From Chitinophagales bacterium (lineage in GTDB: Bacteria; Bacteroidota; Bacteroidia; Chitinophagales; Chitinophagaceae), in the NCBI GenBank assembly GCA_017303855.1, contig JAFLBL010000012.1:53105-117104 (forward strand): a stretch of DNA of 64,000 nt, written 5' to 3'. The notes below the pieces were generated by a model. It did no database searches. It was not told where the DNA came from and saw only the letters and a program-made list of their open reading frames with translations. Shown here piece by piece: positions 35,073 to 43,537 of the stretch (positions within the stretch are counted from its first letter, which is position 1; each line of letters begins with the position of its first letter). The translations under genes and the position numbers were made by a program.

Positions 35073-36398
35073 TTACTGAATTTTATCAATCAGTTTCATG
35101 CCTCCGCCTTCCAATGCCTTACCCGCCGCATCATTTACTTTACCTTCATATTTTCCATCTATTTTTTGTTTGCCGGCGGATGTACCATCGGACAATTTGG
35201 TAAGTTCCATGGATCCTTCAATACTGAAACTGGAGAGAGCATTCGGGTCTGTATTTTTTATGGCTTTCAAAAGGCCACCCACTTTACTGCCACTTTTTAT
35301 TTTGGAGAGTTCGCTGTTCAGCAAGTAATCACATTTCATAGTCCGGGCTTCTTCTTCAGAGGAAACGGCAATGGCTTCAATATTTCCTGTGGTTAATGTA
35401 TTGACTAATTGCTGTTGCAGATCAGCGGCCTGCACCTGTTCGTCCGCTTTCGGAGGTAAAATGCCCAAGCGTATACCGTTAGCAGTTTGTTTTTCAGCAG
35501 CAGGTTTTGTTTTCATATCCCGTTTGGCTTTGTTCATTACATCGCCCAACATTCCACTCATATCAAATTTATCCTGAAGATCCTCTTCGTTTTTTGTTTC
35601 GGTATAGCCGGGAGGTATTTCAAATAACATGGAATCCAGTTTTTCCATCGAGAAATCCAATGTCTCCAGGTCTGTTTTCATCTCAGTTGTCTGCGCCGCC
35701 TGATCACCCATGATAATCGTTGTGGTTTCAATCAGCGGGAAGCCAAGTTTGCCTTTGCCCTTGCGTCGGGTGACAAAACGATCTTTACAATCCAGTTTCG
35801 GTTTTTCTTTCGGATCGCGCTGTACCTGTTGCGGACGGTACCTGACCGGGCAATTAAATTTAGGAAGATCAATATACCAGCCATCCGTTTTGATCATAAA
35901 GCTGTCCTTCATCATACAGGCATCGGGTGAGGCTTTCATTTTCTGCGTGGTCCATACGTGGCGGGCCGTTAAGCCATACATTTTTTTCCTTTCCCCGGTA
36001 TCACGGATGCTGTAATAGATGGTGATTACTCCGCCCTTTTTAGTTTCGCCGGGAACTGTTTTTTCTTTAACCGGAACTGCTGCTTTTTTAACTGGTTCAT
36101 CTTCATCAATAATTTCTTCCGGCTGCTTATAGAATGAATCTATGTAGTAGAGTTTTTTCTTATCATTGATTTTTATGGTTCGTTGCAGATCACATTGTTC
36201 AATGGTGATGGGTTGCGACATTCCCATCATGGTACCGGGTTCGGTTCTTTTCCGCATCCCTTTTACATATACTGTCGATTCGGATTTCATACCCATCATA
36301 CCGGTGGACTGACGGATTTTGTATTCCTGGGTATAAGCGGGTGTGACAGAGCAACAAATAATGAGTAAGGCAATAAAGCCAGGCAGGTATTTTTTCAT
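35073..36398 (-). CDS. secreted protein with DUF4412-like N-terminal part, function unknown
   Basis: 441 residues with a signal peptide (about 1-23, ending AYTQ). The N-terminal half (24-270) is beta-rich with methionine-rich stretches (MMGMKSESTVYVKGM, GTMMGMSQPITIEQ) and a motif order, lipoprotein-localisation style (MKTDLETLDFSMEKLDSMLFEIPPGY), that recalls DUF4412. Residues 290-441 form a separate region with a motif like QQQLVNTLTTGNIEAIAVSSEEEARTM..CDYLLNSEL, similar to the conserved GNA1162/CsgG-related pattern 'ADYLL', and no catalytic residues. The Cys residues (at about 68, 163, 184, 206) may form disulphides. Assignment is tentative. Confidence 0.6.
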   Translation of the reverse strand: MKKYLPGFIALLIICCSVTPAYTQEYKIRQSTGMMGMKSESTVYVKGMRKRTEPGTMMGMSQPITIEQCDLQRTIKINDKKKLYYIDSFYKQPEEIIDEDEPVKKAAVPVKEKTVPGETKKGGVITIYYSIRDTGERKKMYGLTARHVWTTQKMKASPDACMMKDSFMIKTDGWYIDLPKFNCPVRYRPQQVQRDPKEKPKLDCKDRFVTRRKGKGKLGFPLIETTTIIMGDQAAQTTEMKTDLETLDFSMEKLDSMLFEIPPGYTETKNEEDLQDKFDMSGMLGDVMNKAKRDMKTKPAAEKQTANGIRLGILPPKADEQVQAADLQQQLVNTLTTGNIEAIAVSSEEEARTMKCDYLLNSELSKIKSGSKVGGLLKAIKNTDPNALSSFSIEGSMELTKLSDGTSAGKQKIDGKYEGKVNDAAGKALEGGGMKLIDKIQ

Positions 36399-36465
36399 GT
36401 TCGGCAGGTTTGTAATAAAGGTAGATATTCAATACAAACCTGCAGCTGATATTAATTAGGAAATC

Positions 36466-38328
36466 TTACCGCCCCATAAATACCATCAGGATCTGTACAT
36501 CACTGGGATTTATTCCTGAAATCCGGCTGGCCTGTCCGAGTGTCCGGGGTTTTATACGAATCAACTTCTCCCTTGCCTCATTCCCCAATGAACCGATTTT
36601 TTTATAATCAAAATTCTCAGGTATTTCAAGATCCTCGAGTTGCGACATCCGGCTTACGAGTTCTTTTTCTTTTTCAATATATACATCGTATTTCACCTGG
36701 ATGGAGGCCTGTTCTATAGCGCTGGCTGTATAGTTGGTTAATGCGGATTTTAGTTTTGGCAGCGCTTCGGCCAGTTCGTCTAATTCAACAGAAGGACGGA
36801 GCAGAATTTTCTCGGCCCTGGTTTTTTCACTGATAGTAGAAGAACCGATTTTTTCAAACCAGCTGTTTATCTCAGCTGGTTCTACGGTCATTTCTTTCAG
36901 CAATTTTTTAATTTCCGTCACGGAGCTCTTTTTATTCTCAACACCGTTTTTTCGTTCATCGGATGCCAGACCGAGTGCATGACTGATTTCGGTAAGACGC
37001 AGGTCGGCATTGTCCTGCCGAAGCAGGGTTCGGAATTCCGCCCTTGATGTAAACATGCGGTATGGTTCCTGTGTACCCTTGCTGATCAGGTCATCTATGA
37101 GCACGCCTATATAGGCGTCACTTCTTTTTAAAATCAATGCCTCTTTTTGGTTGGCGGCCTGGTGCGCGTTGATACCGGCCATCAAACCCTGGCAGGCAGC
37201 TTCCTCATATCCTGTTGTGCCATTGATTTGTCCGGCAAAAAAGAGGTGACGGACCAGTTTTGTTTCCAGCGAATAATTTAATTGTGTGGGTGGAAAGAAA
37301 TCATATTCGATGGCATAGCCGGGACGAAACATCCGGGCCTGTTCAAAACCAGGTATACTACGAAGTGCTTCGTATTGTGTTTCTTCTGGTAATGAAGTTG
37401 AGAAACCATTGAGATAGATTTCTACAGTGTTCCATCCCTCCGGCTCAACAAAAAGCTGGTGACGGTCTCTTTCGGCAAAGCGGTTTATTTTATCTTCTAT
37501 ACTGGGACAGTAGCGCGGACCTACCCCATCAATACGACCGGCAAACATGGGGCTGCGGTCGAATCCCGTTTTTAAAATATCGTGTACTTTCTGATTGGTA
37601 TAAGTAATCCAGCAGCTTCTTTGTTCTTTGGGTTTCTCAATATCTAGGTAAGAGAAACCGACATGTTCGGTATCGCCGGGTTGTTCTTCCATTTTTGAAT
37701 AGTCAAGACTTCTGCCATCAATACGCGGAGGTGTTCCGGTCTTCAGGCGGTCGCTTTCAAAACCCAGTTCTACCAGTTGTTCTGTAATACCCGTAGCCGC
37801 CTTTTCAGCGATTCGGCCACCACCGAAATTCTTTTCGCCAATATGAACAATGCCATTGAGGAATGTACCATTAGTCAGTACTACCGATTTCGCTTCAATC
37901 TGATGTCCCATACCCGTGATGACTCCATGGCAACGGCCATCTTTTATCAGCAACCCTTTTACCATATCCTGGTAAAAGTCAAGGTTCTTTGTGTTCTCCA
38001 GCATCTCTCTCCACTTCAGGTGGAAGACCATCCGGTCATTCTGAGCCCGGGGACTCCACATGGCGGGTCCCTTGCTCCGGTTCAGCATACGAAACTGTAT
38101 AGTGGAGAGATCTGTTACAATACCCGAGTAACCACCCATGGCATCAATCTCCCGTACAATCTGTCCCTTGGCAATACCACCCATGGCCGGATTACAACTC
38201 ATCTGGGCAATGGTCTGCATATTCATTGTCACCAACAGGGTTTTGGAACCCAGGTTGGCCGCCGCGGCAGCTGCCTCACATCCGGCATGACCGGCTCCTA
38301 CTACTATTACATCGTATTCTGGAAACAT
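36466..38328 (-). CDS. mnmG: tRNA uridine-5-carboxymethylaminomethyl synthesis enzyme MnmG (GidA)
   Basis: 620 residues from the ATG at 38328 (the longer frame would use a TTG inside a promoter-like box). FAD-binding GAGHAGCEAAAAAA at the N-terminus, GGGRIAEKAATGITEQL, the catalytic cysteine region GPRYCPSIEDKINRF, and YEEAACQGLMAGINAH are canonical; the C-terminal helical MnmE-binding domain is complete. With MnmE it installs cmnm5 on wobble uridines. In many bacteria mnmG lies close to the origin, consistent with the DnaA-box cluster 7 kb away. Starts 28 bp after the stop of the upstream HNH-like gene. Confidence 0.97.
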   Translation of the reverse strand: MFPEYDVIVVGAGHAGCEAAAAAANLGSKTLLVTMNMQTIAQMSCNPAMGGIAKGQIVREIDAMGGYSGIVTDLSTIQFRMLNRSKGPAMWSPRAQNDRMVFHLKWREMLENTKNLDFYQDMVKGLLIKDGRCHGVITGMGHQIEAKSVVLTNGTFLNGIVHIGEKNFGGGRIAEKAATGITEQLVELGFESDRLKTGTPPRIDGRSLDYSKMEEQPGDTEHVGFSYLDIEKPKEQRSCWITYTNQKVHDILKTGFDRSPMFAGRIDGVGPRYCPSIEDKINRFAERDRHQLFVEPEGWNTVEIYLNGFSTSLPEETQYEALRSIPGFEQARMFRPGYAIEYDFFPPTQLNYSLETKLVRHLFFAGQINGTTGYEEAACQGLMAGINAHQAANQKEALILKRSDAYIGVLIDDLISKGTQEPYRMFTSRAEFRTLLRQDNADLRLTEISHALGLASDERKNGVENKKSSVTEIKKLLKEMTVEPAEINSWFEKIGSSTISEKTRAEKILLRPSVELDELAEALPKLKSALTNYTASAIEQASIQVKYDVYIEKEKELVSRMSQLEDLEIPENFDYKKIGSLGNEAREKLIRIKPRTLGQASRISGINPSDVQILMVFMGR

Positions 38329-38334
38329 AGCTGG

Positions 38335-38342
38335 CAAAGGTA
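38335..38342 (-). promoter_or_regulatory. candidate -7 element TACCTTTG ahead of mnmG
   Basis: Minus-strand TACCTTTG is a perfect TAnnTTTG, but only 6 nt separate it from the mnmG ATG (38328). Such close spacing would give a leaderless transcript, so it may be chance. Confidence 0.3.
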
Positions 38343-38356
38343 CCTCCTTCCGGGGG

Positions 38357-38971
38357 CTATTTTTCTAAGTTTTTAAGAAAGCTTATTTCTTTTTGAATCT
38401 CCCCGATCGTCTTTCCGTTGTTGAGCAGTTCAAATTCATAGGCAGAAAAATCTTTTACCCGTTCCAGGAACTCCTTGTTTGTATTTATAAATCCAGCCTG
38501 GGTAGTGCTGGATATAGTTTCCGCCTGTTCTATCTGTACGGTTTTCTCCATTAACCACTTACAGGGAGCATAACCTGTTTGTTCGTATAGGGATTGAAAA
38601 AAGTTCCGGGCTGCCAGTAAATTCAGCCGTCCCCCGGTTTCTTTCTCTGTATCTGTATAATCCACCCGGATATTGGTAAAGTTCCAGCAGGCCTTTAACT
38701 CGTTTTCATTGGAGAAATCAAAACAGGCTACAGGAAGAATATGCTCAAATTGCCATAAAGCGCCAAAGTCTTCCCAGCCCACCCCTTCTCTGAACTGGGC
38801 AGCAAACCATTCACGGATACCCGTAATATCTAAACCGAAGTATGGGGCATAAGACAAACAGGGTTGCTTCTCCACAACATATCGCCTGAAGGCAATCTGC
38901 CACTTCCTCTTTTCCCGGGTTTTAATGATTTCCGGGGTTTCTTCCTGTTTGGTATATCGCTTCCTGGCCAT
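38357..38971 (-). CDS. putative HNH-type nuclease-like protein
   Basis: 204 residues from the ATG at 38971 (an upstream GTG lies inside the palindrome). The centre carries WQFEHILPVACFDFSNENE, then WNFTNIRVDY, which resembles the (D/E)HIxP...F(D)...WxNxR pattern of HNH nucleases as found in phage and mobile proteins. A basic N-terminus (MARKRYTKQEE, RKWQIAFRRY) would suit DNA binding. The active-site His is present, but the second histidine and the Cys pairs of classic HNH proteins are not obvious, so activity is unproven. It may form a transcriptional unit with mnmG. Confidence 0.45.
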   Translation of the reverse strand: MARKRYTKQEETPEIIKTREKRKWQIAFRRYVVEKQPCLSYAPYFGLDITGIREWFAAQFREGVGWEDFGALWQFEHILPVACFDFSNENELKACWNFTNIRVDYTDTEKETGGRLNLLAARNFFQSLYEQTGYAPCKWLMEKTVQIEQAETISSTTQAGFINTNKEFLERVKDFSAYEFELLNNGKTIGEIQKEISFLKNLEK

Positions 38972-38997
38972 AATCTGATGTTTCCACAAAGATAGGT

Positions 38998-39042
38998 GTT
39001 CCACGGGACACTGTTTCGGCCTGAAACAGTGTCCCGTGGAAC
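38998..39042. repeat. 45-bp perfect palindrome with parS-like ends
   Basis: GTTCCACGGGACACTGTTTC (38998-39017), centre GGCCT (39018-39022), and the exact reverse complement (39023-39042). The left outer end TGTTCCACG (38997-39005) equals the first nine bases of the parS-like sequence TGTTCCACGTGGAACA; the inner part TGTTTC-GGCCT-GAAACA resembles TGTTTC-ACGT-GAAACA with one extra central base. Not followed by a T tract. It lies between mnmG's neighbour and ybeY, 9 kb from the origin candidate. Confidence 0.85.
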
Positions 39043-39154
39043 GATTCTAAGTTGTTGATTTATAAAAAGGGGTTGCGGGTGCTGTTATTAATTATTAAAG
39101 GAGAGTTTCTGTTCGCACATAGGGAGAAAGATAAATACAAGGGGATCAACAAAA

Positions 39155-39222
39155 CACTCCTACGGAGTGAGGGGGCATTACGTGGATGTTTAATCTTCCA
39201 ACAAAGCACTCCTAACGGAGTG
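39155..39222. repeat. CACTCC-TAC-GGAGTG palindromes
   Basis: Two short palindromes: CACTCCTACGGAGTG (39155-39169) and CACTCC-TAAC-GGAGTG (39207-39222), separated by about 37 bp. They are of the dispersed type. The rest of 39043-39316 contains no credible gene; 39230-39316 has CTCAACACCTC-like word runs (ACCTCTCAACG, ACCTCTCAACA). Confidence 0.6.
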
Positions 39223-39317
39223 ACCCCGTCACAACGACTCAATCCTAAACCTCTCAACGTCTCAACACCTCAAGAACTACCCCTAAACCTCTCAACAACT
39301 AATTTACACCTCTGCTA

Positions 39318-39493
39318 ATCAGTATATTGGCATATCACCTAATAGGCAAATCAGTATATTGGCATATCACCTAATAGGCAAATCGGTATATTGGCAGATC
39401 ACCTAATCGGCACATCAGCACATCGGCATATCGGCATATCAGCAAATCGGCACATCGGCAAACCGGCACATCATCAATCGGCACATCGGCATA
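39318..39493. repeat. tandem word array (32-bp units, then CATCGGCA words) at the ybeY 3' end
   Basis: The unit CAGTATATTGGCATATCACC, then TAATAGGCAAAT, recurs at 39320, 39352 and 39384 (exact 32-bp period). It decays into short runs of CATCGGCA, ATCAGCA and ATCGGCAT up to 39493. It ends at the ybeY stop (39497). It is not a CRISPR array, as there are no spacers. Confidence 0.85.
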
Positions 39494-39496
39494 TAA

Positions 39497-39934
39497 TCAA
39501 TCCCCCCTAAAATACCGTTCCAACCAATAATCCTCCCTCTTCCGCATCTGTACAATCTCCTCTTTCTTCTTATCCCCGTATCCGCAAAGATGCAGGGCCC
39601 CATGAAAGATTACCCGGTGTAATTCAGCCGTAAAGGAAACGCCCAGGCTTTTCGCATTATCCCGTACCCGGTCGATACTGATATAGATTTCTCCCACGGT
39701 AGAAGCGTCCGACGATAAATCGAATGTGATGATATCGGTGAAATAATCGTGCTGCAGGTATTGCCGGTTGATTTCCAGCAGGCGATTGTCTGAACAAAAG
39801 ATATAGTTCAATGAAGCCAGCTTCTTTTTCTCCCTTTTAAAAAGAGCTTCAATCTGCGCTTTCAGGGCAGTCCTTTTTACCAATGAAAAAGACCGGGTTT
39901 CGAAAAAGAAACAAACTTTTGATGTGGAAGACAT
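39497..39934 (-). CDS. ybeY: endoribonuclease YbeY
   Basis: 145 residues. The metal-site signature is FHGALHLCGYGD, where the third histidine of the usual HGxLHLxGYxH is replaced by Asp, as in other Bacteroidota. The preceding YFTDIITFDLSSD and VGEIYIS motifs match YbeY. It is required for 16S rRNA 3'-end maturation and ribosome quality control. The C-terminal RKREDYWLERYF is typical. Transcribed divergently from feoA. Confidence 0.94.
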   Translation of the reverse strand: MSSTSKVCFFFETRSFSLVKRTALKAQIEALFKREKKKLASLNYIFCSDNRLLEINRQYLQHDYFTDIITFDLSSDASTVGEIYISIDRVRDNAKSLGVSFTAELHRVIFHGALHLCGYGDKKKEEIVQMRKREDYWLERYFRGD

Positions 39935-39972
39935 AATTTCAAAATTCGTAAAGAAATACCAACCAACAAGGG

Positions 39973-39980
39973 TAGTTTTG
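39973..39980 (+). promoter_or_regulatory. candidate -7 element TAGTTTTG for feoA
   Basis: Perfect TAnnTTTG, 22 nt before the feoA ATG (40003); leader about 17 nt. No clear TTG at -33. Confidence 0.5.
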
Positions 39981-40002
39981 TAGTATTAATATGTAAGGAT
40001 CA

Positions 40003-40233
40003 ATGATTGCAAGGCTTTCAGCATTAAAACCGGGACAAGAAGGAATCATCAAAGAATTTCAAAACAATGAGATTTTTCTGAAATTGATGGAAATGGGTTG
40101 CGTTCCCGGCGAACGTATTCTCCTGGAACAGGTAGCACCTCTCGGTGACCCGATCTCTGTAAACGTGGCCGGTTATCACCTCAGCCTGCGGCTAAATGAA
40201 GCCGAACATATCCTGGTGGAAGTAAAACAATAA
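40003..40233 (+). CDS. feoA: ferrous iron transport protein A
   Basis: 76 residues, an SH3-like small protein: LSALKPGQEGIIKEF, LKLMEMGCVPGERILLEQ, APLGDPISVNVAGYHLSLRLNEA. FeoA is a cytoplasmic regulator of FeoB. FeoB is 3.5 kb away on the other strand rather than in the same operon, and no third subunit FeoC is seen. nadD follows 51 bp downstream on the same strand; the shared start region has a hairpin AATTGTGT/ACACAATT (40240-40263). Confidence 0.93.
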   Translation: MIARLSALKPGQEGIIKEFQNNEIFLKLMEMGCVPGERILLEQVAPLGDPISVNVAGYHLSLRLNEAEHILVEVKQ

Positions 40234-40284
40234 GAAAGCAATTGTGTAAACAAAAACACAATTAATTGATTATCAATATTTTAA

Positions 40285-40857
40285 ATGAAAATCGGACTTT
40301 ATTTCGGCTCTTTTAATCCGGTTCATGCCGGCCACCTGATCATCGCCAGCCATATTTTAAATGAAACAGATATTGAGAAAGTCTGGCTGGTTGTCTCTCC
40401 GCAAAACCCTTTTAAACAGGAGCACGCACTGCTGAATGAATACCACCGCCTGCACCTGGTAAAGCTGGCAACTGAAGCGGACAACAGGATCAAAGCTTCC
40501 GATATCGAATTTAATTTACCCAAGCCCTCCTATACTATCAACACCCTGACCTGGCTCCATGAAAAATATCCGGAGCATGAATTCTGTATAATCATGGGCG
40601 CGGATAGTTTTCAAAACCTGGGAAAATGGAAAAACGCGGCACTCATTATCCGCGACTATGAGATCTATGTTTACCCCCGCCCCGGCTTCCCGGTTGAGAA
40701 TTCCATTGGTGCCCGCCTGCATATAGTGGACGCGCCCCTGCTCCAGCTATCAGCAACGCACATACGAAAAAAAGTGGCGGAAGGAAAATCCATTCGTTAC
40801 ATGGTACCGGATGTAGTACTGGATGAAATAGAGAAAGGCGGTTATTATAAGAAATAA
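40285..40857 (+). CDS. nadD: nicotinate-nucleotide adenylyltransferase
   Basis: 190 residues. The nucleotidyltransferase signature [15 protein letters not shown] (8-22) and the C-terminal [16 protein letters not shown] (the ISxTxIR motif) are present, as are [13 protein letters not shown] and the acidic linker. NadD adenylates NaMN to NaAD in NAD synthesis. Its end overlaps the end of the convergent chrA by 13 bp. Confidence 0.95.
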   Translation: MKIGLYFGSFNPVHAGHLIIASHILNETDIEKVWLVVSPQNPFKQEHALLNEYHRLHLVKLATEADNRIKASDIEFNLPKPSYTINTLTWLHEKYPEHEFCIIMGADSFQNLGKWKNAALIIRDYEIYVYPRPGFPVENSIGARLHIVDAPLLQLSATHIRKKVAEGKSIRYMVPDVVLDEIEKGGYYKK

Positions 40858-42083
40858 CCCAGGAGCAGACAGGCAATTACAATAAAGGGCGGACGGATCT
40901 TTGTGAATTGCAGTAACAGGATCGTACCCCCGATTACCCCGAGATTTACCAGGCTCACCGTTTTGGGTTCAATAAAAGAGATATCCCGCATGATATAAAA
41001 AGAAGATGCAATCATAACCCCTACCACCACGGCATTGATTCCTTCGAGCGATCGGTATACCGCGGCATATTTTCGCAGGTTATGCCAGATCGGAAAAAAG
41101 AAAAGTACCAGCAGGGCACTCGGTAAAAAAATCGCAACCATACCGATCAGGCAACCCATCAACTGCATTTCTCCCCCCATGTCTTTCAGAGCCATGCCAC
41201 CCGCAAATGAGGCAATGGAAAAAACCGGACCGGGGACGGCTTGTACAATACCCATACCGGTATAAAGTTTATCCTGGTCAATCTGTACCACATTGGGATT
41301 TTTTTCCTTTACTTCCTCCGGGCGCAAACTCCACTGCTCATACATCATGGGCATCAATACCTGGCCGCCGCCAAAAACCAGGCTGCCCATCCGGTACGTA
41401 TTTTCAAAAAGGTTGATGGGCTTACGGCCGAACCAGTCATTGGTTCTCGCCGTTTCACTCAATATACCGGCCGCGATAAAGATGATGCCGAATAACCAGA
41501 AGTTCCACCAACGGATTTTCCTGGGTTTTTCCTCCACCTGCGGAATACGGGTCTGACTGAAATTGGTGGCAATGCCCCCGGCTACAATCAGGGCGGGTAT
41601 CACCCAGGTTTTTCCAAACAGAAAATATGTGGCAGCCACACTGCAGAGCATAATGATCTGCGTGATGGTATTTTTAATTGCATGCGGAAAAATATGGATC
41701 ACGGCATATCCGAGAAACCCCGCCGCCATAGGGGCAATAAATTTAAATATATCAGTACCCAGTTCCCGCTTGTCGATATACTGCAACAGGAAAGAAAACG
41801 CACCCATGAAAATGGAAGCCGGAAGGATCCAGATGATCAGCGTAAGTACGGCAAGCGGCACGCCCCCTCTTTTATAACCAATCAGGGTCAGCGTTTGTGT
41901 GGAGGAAGCGCCCGGGAGTAACTGACAAAAGGCATTGTATTCCATCAGCTCTTTTTCCGTTACATACGGCGTCTCCTGTACAAAGGTTTTTAACATCATA
42001 CCGATATGCGCCTGTGGTCCGCCAAAAGCGGTAACACTGTGCAGAAATACAGCCCTTAAGAATGGAAGATGACGTAACAACAT
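40845..42083 (-). CDS. chrA: ChrA-family chromate efflux transporter
   Basis: 412 residues from the ATG at 42083, which begins with the first CHR helix ([16 protein letters not shown]); the longer frame to 42272 is not supported. Two CHR domains, each with the conserved [11 protein letters not shown] or [11 protein letters not shown] motif. The first is followed by [15 protein letters not shown] and the second by [15 protein letters not shown]. About ten membrane helices. The family exports chromate (and sulfate analogues) via the proton gradient. No chrB or regulator is adjacent. Confidence 0.92.
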   Translation of the reverse strand: MLLRHLPFLRAVFLHSVTAFGGPQAHIGMMLKTFVQETPYVTEKELMEYNAFCQLLPGASSTQTLTLIGYKRGGVPLAVLTLIIWILPASIFMGAFSFLLQYIDKRELGTDIFKFIAPMAAGFLGYAVIHIFPHAIKNTITQIIMLCSVAATYFLFGKTWVIPALIVAGGIATNFSQTRIPQVEEKPRKIRWWNFWLFGIIFIAAGILSETARTNDWFGRKPINLFENTYRMGSLVFGGGQVLMPMMYEQWSLRPEEVKEKNPNVVQIDQDKLYTGMGIVQAVPGPVFSIASFAGGMALKDMGGEMQLMGCLIGMVAIFLPSALLVLFFFPIWHNLRKYAAVYRSLEGINAVVVGVMIASSFYIMRDISFIEPKTVSLVNLGVIGGTILLLQFTKIRPPFIVIACLLLGYFL

Positions 42084-42198
42084 CCGGGATAAATATAAAA
42101 AATTTAAACGTAGCAGATCCTGATTATACAATCTGTTTACAATTGCTGTAAATTCAGTCTTTATTCCCCGCTTCCATATTATAAAATATAACAACGGT

Positions 42199-43524
42199 AT
42201 GAAACAAAAACTACTGCTCTTCATCACACTCACTCCGCTGATGGCTACCGCACAAAAGGGCGGAACAGACATGAAGACGCTGATCAGTACAGCAGCTGAT
42301 AAAGTGGAAGCAAAAACAATTGCCTGGCGCCGCGATTTACACGAACACCCCGAACTGGGTAACCAGGAGTTTCGTACCGCTAAAATAATTGCCGATCATC
42401 TCCGCGCCCTTGGTATTGAAGTAAAGGAAGGGGTTGGCAAGACGGGTGTGGTGGGCGTATTGAAAGGGGCAAAGCCGGGACCCTGCATCGGACTGCGTGC
42501 GGATATGGACGGGCTTCCCGTTGTGGAAAGAGTAAACCTGCCTTTTGCTTCAAAAGCGACGTCCACCTATAATGGACAAGCCGTAGGCGTGATGCATGCC
42601 TGCGGACACGATACACATGTCTCCATATTAATGGGTGTGGCGGAAATACTGGCCGGTATGAAAAAGGAGCTCGCCGGCACGGTTAAATTTATTTTTCAAC
42701 CCGCTGAAGAAGGTCCGCCCGAAGGAGAAGAAGGCGGCGCCCCGCTGATGATAAAAGACGGCGTTCTCGATAATCCCAAAGTGGATGTGATGTTCGGCCT
42801 GCATATCAATTCACAGACAGAAGTGGGAAAAATAAAATACCGCACCGGTGGTATCATGGCCGCTTCCGATTGGTTTAAAATAAAAGTAAAAGGAAAACAA
42901 ACGCATGGCTCACAACCATGGGCCGGTATTGACCCCGTAGTGGTTTCGGCACAAATAATCAACGGCCTGCAGACAATCGTAAGCCGGCAGACCGAACTCA
43001 CCAAAAATCCGGCAGTGGTTTCGGTGAGCGTGATCAACGGCGGTGTTCGCTCCAATATTATTCCTGAAGAAGTGAGTATGCTGGGTACCATCCGCACCCT
43101 GGATACCGGTATGCAGCGGATCATTCACGAAAAAATTGCCCTGACGGCTTCAAAGATTGCGGAAAGCGCGGGGGCAACTGCTGAAACCAGTATTGAGAAG
43201 AAAACGCTGGTCACCTATAACGATCCGGTGCTTACCAAAAAAATGCTGCCGAGTTTTATAAAAGCAGCCGGAGAAGAAAATGTAATTGAAACAGAAGCTG
43301 TGACGGGCGCCGAAGATTTTTCCTTCTTTGCGGAGAAAGTGCCCTCCATCTTCTTCTTTATCGGCGGTATGGAAAAAGGCAAGGATCCGAAATCCGCTTT
43401 CCCGCATCATACACCTGATTTTTCATTGGATGAAGCAGGTATGAAAACCGGGGTAAAGGCGTTTTTACAATTGGTGCTGGACTACATGCAACAGGCGGCC
43501 ACGCCCGCGAAAAAAGGGTTCTAA
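42199..43524 (+). CDS. secreted M20-family amidohydrolase
   Basis: 441 residues with a short signal peptide ([19 protein letters not shown]). Zinc-ligand motifs of the IAA-amino-acid hydrolase/carboxypeptidase group are present: [11 protein letters not shown] near the start, [40 protein letters not shown], and the dimerisation-domain start [22 protein letters not shown]. It should hydrolyse N-acyl amino acids or peptide derivatives in the periplasm. Divergent from chrA. Substrate unknown. Confidence 0.93.
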   Translation: MKQKLLLFITLTPLMATAQKGGTDMKTLISTAADKVEAKTIAWRRDLHEHPELGNQEFRTAKIIADHLRALGIEVKEGVGKTGVVGVLKGAKPGPCIGLRADMDGLPVVERVNLPFASKATSTYNGQAVGVMHACGHDTHVSILMGVAEILAGMKKELAGTVKFIFQPAEEGPPEGEEGGAPLMIKDGVLDNPKVDVMFGLHINSQTEVGKIKYRTGGIMAASDWFKIKVKGKQTHGSQPWAGIDPVVVSAQIINGLQTIVSRQTELTKNPAVVSVSVINGGVRSNIIPEEVSMLGTIRTLDTGMQRIIHEKIALTASKIAESAGATAETSIEKKTLVTYNDPVLTKKMLPSFIKAAGEENVIETEAVTGAEDFSFFAEKVPSIFFFIGGMEKGKDPKSAFPHHTPDFSLDEAGMKTGVKAFLQLVLDYMQQAATPAKKGF

Positions 43525-43537
43525 TAGAAGCCGGGTA

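Noticed and set aside
39318..39493. Possible CRISPR array
   Set aside because: The units are contiguous tandem copies with no unique spacers of constant length, and no cas gene is present.
40240..40263. AATTGTGT/ACACAATT hairpin between feoA and nadD as a terminator
   Set aside because: Stem is A/T-rich and there is no T tract, so termination is not supported.
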